Of a stretch of 64,000 nucleotides of DNA, positions 58,934 to 64,000 are shown piece after piece. The position numbers and the translations under genes were made by a program. The stretch spans positions 1,764,501 to 1,828,500 of the forward strand of contig NC_013162.1 in the NCBI RefSeq assembly GCF_000023285.1, given 5' to 3'. Under the pieces are notes generated by a model. That model searched no databases. It worked only from the letters and a program-made list of their open reading frames with translations, and was not told the DNA's origin. Source of the stretch: Capnocytophaga ochracea DSM 7271 (GTDB lineage: Bacteria; Bacteroidota; Bacteroidia; Flavobacteriales; Flavobacteriaceae). Position 1 is the first letter of the stretch. The number at the start of each line of letters is the position of its first letter.

Positions 58934-60688
58934 TTACTTGTTTTTCACTTGTTTGTCGAGGGCAGAGATTACTTGTACTGCCTCGCTAAAATCTTTTTCC
59001 ATAGAAGCATCGGTGTGATGCTGAGAGTAGCGTGCCATTTCGCAATTAGCGAGTAATGCCATAAACTGAGCTACGGTAGCTTCAGTAGCTTTTCGGCTGA
59101 GCAATAGTTCAGTGATTTTATCTTTGCTCATTTCAGCTGTTTCAATTTTTAATTTGGCTTTTAAGTAATTGTGCAAGGCGCGTTCTAACGCTTCGTAGAA
59201 GGTACCTTTATCACCTAATTTACGTTTAGCTTCTCCCAGATATTTCTTCGCTAATCTATTGGCTACTCTTACTTTATTACCTTCGATATCTCCGGCTCTT
59301 TGCATTTTGATATGCCACCAGATAAGTACAATAGGGATAAGAAGCAAAGGCAAGAACAGCCATAAATAGTAAGCTGTAGAACCAAAGAATACGGGTTGGT
59401 GCATTGGCTGAAGGTCAGCATTGGTTTGAAGACCTTCTGGTTTTAGAGGAATGTTATTACTATTAGCCGTGTCATTAGGCTGGTTTTCGGCTGTAGGACC
59501 TTCGGTTACATCTATCCAAATATCTTCGGTTTTTACAGTTTCATATTTCTGAGTATTAGGGTTGAAATACGAGAAAGAGAGTCCTGAAATAGGATATTTT
59601 CCTTTGTATTCAGGAACGATAGTATAGGTTTGTTCTAAGCGTCCTTTCATTCCGTTAAGAGAAGTGTTGATATCTTCTTTTTGTTCGGGAGCATATACTT
59701 CTAACGATGATGGGAAAGTAGGCTTAGGTAAATCAAACAGTTTAAAATTGCCATTACCTGATACTTCTATTTTTAGTTGAGTACTTTCATTAGCTTTGAG
59801 TGTTTGTTTTGTAGCATTTACAGAAAAAGAGAAGTTACCGACTGCTCCTGAGAAGTTTTCGGGTTTTCCTTCCTCAGGTAAGGGCTTTATGTTTAAAACA
59901 CGACTACCAGAGCTTACTTTGCGTGATATTTCTTCATAGAAAGGACGCCCAAAGAAGTCTCGTTGTCCTGTAGGAGCATTGATAATAGCTTCTACAGACA
60001 GAGGTTCGAGAGTGATAGCGCCTGTTTTTTGAGGGTAAAGCACTATTCTTTTTACTACAATACAACGGTAGGAACGACCTTGATAAGAGCAATTTTCTAC
60101 CTCATAATTTTGAAGACGTATATCTTGACTCCAGAAGTTAGGGTATTTTGGTACATCTAACAAACGCAGGTTACTAAGAGATATTTCTCCTCCTACATAA
60201 AGCCGATATACCACACTTACAGCTTCGTTAAGGTATGGGTTGGGTTTTGAAACTTCGGCAAGAAGGAATAGGTTTTCACGTGCGATATCGTTAGTATTTC
60301 TGTCTATTGAGGGAGTTTTTACTGCCTCGGTAACAGTGATAGCTATGGGGTTTGTTTTATATGTTCTACCGTCAATTTCTATACTTGCTTGTCCTATGGT
60401 AAACTTACCTTTGGCAGTAGGTTGGAGAATGTAAATATAAGTTTTGGAGAAACTACTTACTCCATTAATCCACGATCTTGAAACCGATTGCGAAGGTCCC
60501 ATTACTATGGTAAAACCGTGAAAGTTAGGCGGAGTAAAGTTATCGCCGTCTTTATTCATAGAGAACTCTATGCGCAAGCGTTCGTTAGCCCCTAATTGAT
60601 TTTTACTCACTTCGGCTTTGAACTCTACTTGTTGTGCATAGAGACTTTGGATTAAGAAAGTTATAAAGAATATTATCTTGTATTTCAT
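58934..60688 (-). CDS. batD: BatD: oxygen-tolerance protein
   Basis: A 584-residue protein. Signal peptide, then several beta-sandwich domains (QVEFKAEVSKNQLGANERLR, DYVLY-like repeats, VEVSGNGNFKLFDLPKPTFP), one membrane helix near residue 440 (YLWLFLPLLLIPIVLIWW) and a helical cytoplasmic tail (RKLGDKGTFYEALERALHNY). Matches the BatD/DUF4129-related family, thought to bridge inner membrane and periplasm in stress tolerance. It lies 47 bases after batC. Confidence 0.88.
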   Translation of the reverse strand: MKYKIIFFITFLIQSLYAQQVEFKAEVSKNQLGANERLRIEFSMNKDGDNFTPPNFHGFTIVMGPSQSVSRSWINGVSSFSKTYIYILQPTAKGKFTIGQASIEIDGRTYKTNPIAITVTEAVKTPSIDRNTNDIARENLFLLAEVSKPNPYLNEAVSVVYRLYVGGEISLSNLRLLDVPKYPNFWSQDIRLQNYEVENCSYQGRSYRCIVVKRIVLYPQKTGAITLEPLSVEAIINAPTGQRDFFGRPFYEEISRKVSSGSRVLNIKPLPEEGKPENFSGAVGNFSFSVNATKQTLKANESTQLKIEVSGNGNFKLFDLPKPTFPSSLEVYAPEQKEDINTSLNGMKGRLEQTYTIVPEYKGKYPISGLSFSYFNPNTQKYETVKTEDIWIDVTEGPTAENQPNDTANSNNIPLKPEGLQTNADLQPMHQPVFFGSTAYYLWLFLPLLLIPIVLIWWHIKMQRAGDIEGNKVRVANRLAKKYLGEAKRKLGDKGTFYEALERALHNYLKAKLKIETAEMSKDKITELLLSRKATEATVAQFMALLANCEMARYSQHHTDASMEKDFSEAVQVISALDKQVKNK

Positions 60689-60735
60689 TTTAGCTTTTAC
60701 TTATTAAAAGGGCGAATAGCCATTCGCCCCTACTA

Positions 60736-61626
60736 CTACCAATCTTTTTCAGTTTTAGCGCGTTGACCTTTTACTTTTTGAGCGTTAATTTTCTCTTGAG
60801 TTTTGCGCTCTTCGTTGTTCATTGCCTCCAAGATACGCTCCATTTGTTGTGGCGAAAGAGAAGAGGGACGTTGCTCACCTTGTCCTTGTCCGCTTTGGTT
60901 TTTATTCTGCTGGTTGTTTTGGTTAGGATCTTTTTGGTCGTCGCCCTTATCTTTGTTTTTATCCTGTTTATCGCCTTGATCTTTTTTATTATCTTTATTG
61001 TCTTTGTTGTCCTGATTATTCTTGTTATCTTGGTTTTTATTCTGGTTATTTTGGTTCTGTTGATTATTCTGATTATTCTGATTTTGCTGGTTCTGTTGAT
61101 TGTTTTGGTTTTGTTGGTTGTTTTTATCTTTATTGTTTTTGTTGTTTTGAGGTGGAGGTGGGTTTTGTTTAAGCATTTCTTTGGCTACTGCCAAATTGTA
61201 ACGGGTTTCTTCATCTTTAGGATTATGACGCAAAGCTTCTTTATAAGAGAGCACCGCCTTTTCGTACTCTTTGTTCTTCATAAAGGCATTGCCTAAATTG
61301 TGGAAAGCCTTGTGTTTTTCTTCTTCGGTTATCTTATCGGAGGTTGAGGCGTTTTTGAGTCGGGAGAAAGCCTCGTCGTAACTCTTTTGTTGATAATACA
61401 TCGTACCGAGATTATACTGTGCAGTAGCGTTGTTTTTATCTTCGGCTATTGCCTTGCGATATTCTACTTCGGCTTGTACGGGTTTATCGCCTTTGAGAGC
61501 GGTGTTGCCCTCGTACGTATATTTTTTAGAGTTAGCAATTGCTTTTTGAGCCTCTTTTTCGGCTTTGGTTTGTGCAAAAGCAGAGAGGGATAGTAAGGAT
61601 AATGTTATGTATAGAACGTTTTTCAT
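60736..61626 (-). CDS. batC: BatC: TPR protein with Asn/Gln/Lys-rich tail
   Basis: A 296-residue protein. Signal peptide (MKNVLYITLSLLSLSAFAQ), three TPRs (DKPVQAEVEYRKAIAEDKNN, KSYDEAFSRLKNASTS, KEYEKAVLSYKEALRHNPKD) and then a very low-complexity tail from about residue 160 to 255, almost only Asn, Gln, Lys and Asp, before the end SPQQMERILEAMNNEERKTQ. BatC normally lacks such a long tail. It lies in a batB-batC-batD-batE unit, with a TTTGCCAAAG dyad between batB and batC. Confidence 0.87.
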   Translation of the reverse strand: MKNVLYITLSLLSLSAFAQTKAEKEAQKAIANSKKYTYEGNTALKGDKPVQAEVEYRKAIAEDKNNATAQYNLGTMYYQQKSYDEAFSRLKNASTSDKITEEEKHKAFHNLGNAFMKNKEYEKAVLSYKEALRHNPKDEETRYNLAVAKEMLKQNPPPPQNNKNNKDKNNQQNQNNQQNQQNQNNQNNQQNQNNQNKNQDNKNNQDNKDNKDNKKDQGDKQDKNKDKGDDQKDPNQNNQQNKNQSGQGQGEQRPSSLSPQQMERILEAMNNEERKTQEKINAQKVKGQRAKTEKDW

Positions 61627-61644
61627 AGTAGATTGTTTGTTTTC

Positions 61645-61677
61645 AACTTTGCCAAAGTTTCAAACTTTGGCAAAGTT
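61645..61677 (-). repeat. TTTGCCAAAG dyad between batB and batC
   Basis: AACTTTGCCAAAGTTT, one C, AAACTTTGGCAAAGTT; a perfect 16-base stem inside the operon. Confidence 0.9.
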
Positions 61678-61686
61678 TGGGACGCA

Positions 61687-62730
61687 CTATTTGTCTTTTT
61701 CTTTTTCGTTGAATAGATTCAATTTCTTTACCCATTGGGTTTTGCGTTCAAAGATAGCGAGGTCTAAGATGAGCAAGAGCAAAGCTCCGCCTAAAAACCA
61801 CTGAAATTGGTCTTTGAAATCTACAAATTTTTGGGTATCGAACTGACTTTTTTCAGTACCGTCTAATATCTTGTTAATTTGGCTTACTACTTTTTGGGTG
61901 TTATCGCCGTCGAGGTATTCACCTCCTGCATTGATGGCTATCTGTTGCAAGAGTTCGCGGTTGAGTTTGGTAATCACTACCTCGCCATTGCGGTCGCGCT
62001 TATACGTTTGTCCGCCTCCTTCTTTGATAGGGATAGGAGCGCCTTTTTCGGTGCCAATACCTATGGTGTAGATATGTACTCCTTTTTCTTGTGCTTCGGT
62101 AGCGATTTCGGTAGCACCCATTTCGTGGTCTTCGCCATCGGTGAGGATAAAGAGCAAGCGCGCGGTGGGAGTATTCTCATCGAAATAGTTGCTTGCCATA
62201 CGTATTGCTTCCTGAATGGCAGTTCCCTGAGAGGAAAGCATATCGGTGTTCATATCTTGTAGAAACATCTTAGCGGCAGAATGGTCGGTAGTGAGAGCGA
62301 GCTGAGGATAAGCGCTAGCTGCATAAGCTACGATACCTACACGGTCGCCTTTTAGCTGACTAATGGTTTCGAAAGCGATGCGTTTTGCCTTTTCCAAACG
62401 ATTGGGGGCTACGTCTTCGGCAAGCATACTTTTAGAGACATCAATGGCAAAGACGATATCTACCCCTTCGCGTTTTACGGTTTCAATTTTTGTACCTATC
62501 TTGGGGTTAGCAAGGGCGATGCTCAGTAGCACAAGCACTACTGCCAAGACACTCCATTTCACCCAGAGTTTGAATCGCGAACGGTCAGGAGCTAAACGCC
62601 TAAGGGCAGGGGAGGAGGCAAATTGTCTTTGCAACCGACGTTTGCGAAGCATTGAAAGGGCAAAGATGATGAATAGCGGGATGAGTACCGCTATGAGCCA
62701 AAGATATATTTTTTCGTCGATATGAATCAT
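61687..62730 (-). CDS. batB: VWA-domain protein BatB/BatA type
   Basis: A 347-residue protein with two N-terminal membrane helices (9-24 and about 55-72), a von Willebrand A domain and a C-terminal helix (WFLGGALLLLILDLAIF). The metal site is VFAIDVSKSMLAEDV (DxSxS), with LTDGEDHEMG later. In other Bacteroidota batA and batB are two tandem VWA genes preceded by moxR and a DUF58 gene; only one VWA gene is present here. A TATCTTTG box lies at 62831-62838. First gene of the operon. Confidence 0.87.
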   Translation of the reverse strand: MIHIDEKIYLWLIAVLIPLFIIFALSMLRKRRLQRQFASSPALRRLAPDRSRFKLWVKWSVLAVVLVLLSIALANPKIGTKIETVKREGVDIVFAIDVSKSMLAEDVAPNRLEKAKRIAFETISQLKGDRVGIVAYAASAYPQLALTTDHSAAKMFLQDMNTDMLSSQGTAIQEAIRMASNYFDENTPTARLLFILTDGEDHEMGATEIATEAQEKGVHIYTIGIGTEKGAPIPIKEGGGQTYKRDRNGEVVITKLNRELLQQIAINAGGEYLDGDNTQKVVSQINKILDGTEKSQFDTQKFVDFKDQFQWFLGGALLLLILDLAIFERKTQWVKKLNLFNEKEKDK

Positions 62731-62830
62731 AATTAGTTAAAAGATAAGAGTTAAGAGTTAAAAGTCGCAAAGGCTTTTATTATTAACTTTTAATTCATAG
62801 CTGTTAATCAAATACTGCGCCAAAACGATG

Positions 62831-62838
62831 CAAAGATA
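62831..62838 (-). promoter_or_regulatory. -7 box for the bat operon
   Basis: Minus-strand TATCTTTG; about 100 bases of leader, no clear -33 TTG. Confidence 0.5.
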
Positions 62839-63053
62839 CAAAATAATTTATAAAATTAGAAAATGAGGTGCGAGTTTGATTTAGAGGAATGAGGCTGTGC
62901 CTCAGAAATTAAACAAAATTTAAACAAAATCAAGGCTACGCCTTGTAAAGTAACTTTTGGGAATTAGCAAATTAGAAAATTAGAAAATGAGGAAATGAGG
63001 AAATGGAGTGCGAGCTACAAGAAATGCGCCAGCGGAGGTTTGTCAGTTTATTC

Positions 63054-63405
63054 AACTTTGCCAAAGTTTCAAACTTTGACAAAGTGTGTACCGCAAAAGC
63101 GATGTGTTGGAACTATTAGGAGCTTTCGGAAGGAAACGGAATAGTTCGGAAGTGGGTCGAGAGGGATTTTGGTGAAAAAAGGCTATAAGAAGGGTGGGGG
63201 GTAGCTTATAGATAGCTTATAGGAAGCTTATACGAATCTTGGACGATTGGTATAGAAAGGGTATATAAGTGATTGATTAATAATATCATACAACCGTACT
63301 AAAAATGTTAAAAATGGGGTTTCGAGGCGAAAGAAAAGGAATCCTCACCCCGTCCCTCTCCCAAGGAGAGGGGGTGTAATGACGGGTGACGGGTGACGAA
63401 TGACG
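63054..63405 (-). repeat. Composite intergenic repeat, copy D
   Basis: Minus-strand copy, colinear with copy B: CATTACACCCCCTCTCCTTGG, GAGGATTCCTTTTC, CTTTCGCCTCGAAACCCC, ATTTTTAACATTTTTAG, core (63203-63254), CCTTTTTTCACCAAAA, TTCCGTTTCCTTCCGAAAG, CCAACACATCGCTTTTGCGG, TACACACTTTG and the dyad (63054-63085). Confidence 0.9.
63203..63254 (-). repeat. 52-base core of composite repeat, copy D
   Basis: Identical to copies A, B and C apart from the two variable bases (here A, T). Confidence 0.95.
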
Positions 63406-63454
63406 GAGGGAATGTGGTGAAAACTTCTCGCTGGCTATCTTTAAAGGGGGAGAT

Positions 63455-63530
63455 ACGATGCAAAAGCGACAATTGAGAGTTTGATGAATCTTAGGTGATT
63501 GTTATACAAAGGCTGTTGGAGCATTTAATA
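63455..63530 (-). repeat. Degenerate mini copy of the composite repeat
   Basis: On the plus strand it reads GATGCAAAAGCGACAATTG, then TGATGAATCTTAGGTGATTG and TTATACAAAGGCTG. These correspond to the end block GCAAAAGCGA and to the first part of the core (CGAATCTTGGACGATTGG, GTATA), with the three iterons deleted. Confidence 0.65.
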
Positions 63531-63573
63531 ATCAGTGAATTATATTTTAAGGTTTTAGATTTTAATCATTTAG

Positions 63574-63604
63574 TTTGTCAATTCGAAAAATAGTTGTACC
63601 TTTG
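63574..63604 (+). promoter_or_regulatory. Promoter for rpmE2
   Basis: TTTG ending at 63577, 19 bases, TACCTTTG at 63597-63604. Confidence 0.75.
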
Positions 63605-63641
63605 CGCCCTGAAAAAATTACGTAATAAAATTAGCATTGCA

Positions 63642-63893
63642 ATGAAAAAAGAAATTCACCCAGAATCTTACCGTTTGGTGGCTTTCAAAGATATGTCGAA
63701 CGACGATATCTTCATCACAAAGTCTACCGTAGAAACAAAAGAGACTATTGAAGTAGAAGGGGTTGAGTATCCATTAGTAAAATTAGAGATTTCTCGCACT
63801 TCGCACCCTTACTACACTGGTAAATCTAAACTTATCGACACAGCCGGACGTATTGATAAGTTTAAAAACAAATACGCTAAGTTCCAAAAATAA
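63642..63893 (+). CDS. rpmE2: 50S ribosomal protein L31, type B
   Basis: An 83-residue type B L31: [40 protein letters not shown], then [16 protein letters not shown]. It lacks the four Cys that bind zinc in the C+ form, so it belongs to the zinc-independent C- type. The frame opens 16 codons earlier, inside the promoter, so the ATG at 63642 is used. A strong terminator follows. Confidence 0.93.
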   Translation: MKKEIHPESYRLVAFKDMSNDDIFITKSTVETKETIEVEGVEYPLVKLEISRTSHPYYTGKSKLIDTAGRIDKFKNKYAKFQK

Positions 63894-63906
63894 CATAGCA
63901 ACTTTT

Positions 63907-63934
63907 AAAAACCTCCTCACGGAGGTTTTTTTTC
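63907..63934 (+). terminator. Terminator after rpmE2
   Basis: AAAAACCTCC with GGAGGTTTTT, four-base loop, T run. Confidence 0.92.
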
Positions 63935-63936
63935 TT

Positions 63937-64000
63937 ATGAAAATACTTTCGGTCTCTCTTCATAATATCGCTTCTATAGAAGGTCCCTTTACGCTTAATT
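63937..64000 (+). CDS. SbcC-like ATPase, 5' end only
   Basis: Only 21 codons are in the window: MKILSVSLHNIASIEGPFTL. This is the standard opening of SbcC/Rad50-type exonuclease ATPases (MKI-x3-L-x-N-x3-I/L-x-G). SbcC works with SbcD to cut hairpins and cruciform DNA. The start is 3 bases after the rpmE2 terminator, so its promoter may be elsewhere or read-through may supply it. The rest lies outside. Confidence 0.6.
   Translation, partial: MKILSVSLHNIASIEGPFTLN

Larger units (their letters stand above)
62839..63573. other. Long divergent intergenic region between batB and rpmE2
   Basis: Non-coding. Contains composite repeat copy D (63054-63405), a mini copy (63455-63530), and a C/T-rich hairpin CCCTCTCCCAAGGAGAGGG (63352-63371) that belongs to copies B and D. 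Segments TACAAGAAATGCG (63016) and GTGCGAG match copy A at its far end. Confidence 0.8.

Noticed and set aside
60763-61296. 177-residue hydrophobic frame
   Set aside because: Antisense of the Asn/Gln/Lys-rich batC tail; the repeated Val/Ile/Leu run is a mirror of AAC/CAA codons.
9727-63254. Composite repeat as an insertion sequence
   Set aside because: No transposase frame and no terminal inverted repeats at both ends; only a dyad at one end. A MITE derived from one is not excluded.

Overview
The window looks like a low-to-mid GC Bacteroidota chromosome, most probably class Flavobacteriia and close to Capnocytophaga (genus is inference). Support: Bacteroidota -7 boxes (TAnnTTTG, often with a TTG about 19-20 bases upstream) precede many genes; starts lack Shine-Dalgarno sequences; and there are typical family genes (TonB receptor with carboxypeptidase-like domain, DUF4270, DUF5686, FolK-deoxynucleoside kinase fusion, Bat aerotolerance operon, Bacteroidota-type omega subunit, class A tRNA clusters). 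No rRNA, CRISPR array, insertion sequence or prophage was seen.

Layout. 0-9.1 kb: FucP-type sugar transporter, TonB receptor, Gcr-type membrane protein with bioF, and fmt. 9.1-10.15 kb: long repeat-rich gap. 10.2-13 kb: cysN, two convergent roadblock-like paralogues and a decayed cysN 3' end. 13-17.2 kb: rocD, fabI, yidD, dgt, tRNA-Asp. 17.4-25 kb (minus strand): MlaF-type ATPase, fabD, coaBC, rpoZ, bamD, fabG, SUI1 factor, DUF4270 protein, GT5 protein. 25-33 kb: panC, rhodanese-cupin protein, lipoprotein, rpsT, two tRNA-Glu, LuxC-type reductase, DUF5686 protein. 33.8-40.8 kb (minus strand): galT (class II), galM, galK, a hydrolase, a sugar kinase and a sugar nucleotidyltransferase. 41.5-51.8 kb: DUF2339 protein, two PAS-only proteins, acyl-CoA ligase, secreted phosphatase, collagen-like/LRR lipoprotein, ABC ATPase, GNAT, trmH. 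52.4-57.6 kb: purC, folK-dNK, panB, DUF1275, rluA-type, aroK. 57.7-58.1 kb: Lys-Lys-Lys-Leu tRNA cluster. 58.2-62.7 kb: batB-batC-batD-batE. End: rpmE2 and the first codons of an sbcC-like gene.

Pathways. panB, panC and coaBC supply coenzyme A; fabD, fabG and fabI belong to type II fatty acid synthesis; galK, galT and galM make a Leloir pathway, followed by a kinase/nucleotidyltransferase pair suggesting anomeric phosphorylation and activation of a second sugar. BamD and the MlaF-type ATPase concern the outer membrane.

The most unusual signal is non-coding. Four long intergenic gaps (about 9.7, 33.4, 41.2 and 63.2 kb) carry a composite repeat of roughly 350-430 bases. Its 52-base core, with three 11-base iterons of the type nCTATAAGCTn, is identical in all four copies except at two positions, although the flanks have diverged strongly. 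One end of the element is a 33-base dyad (AACTTTGCCAAAGTTT/AAACTTTGGCAAAGTT) that also occurs alone in many other gaps.
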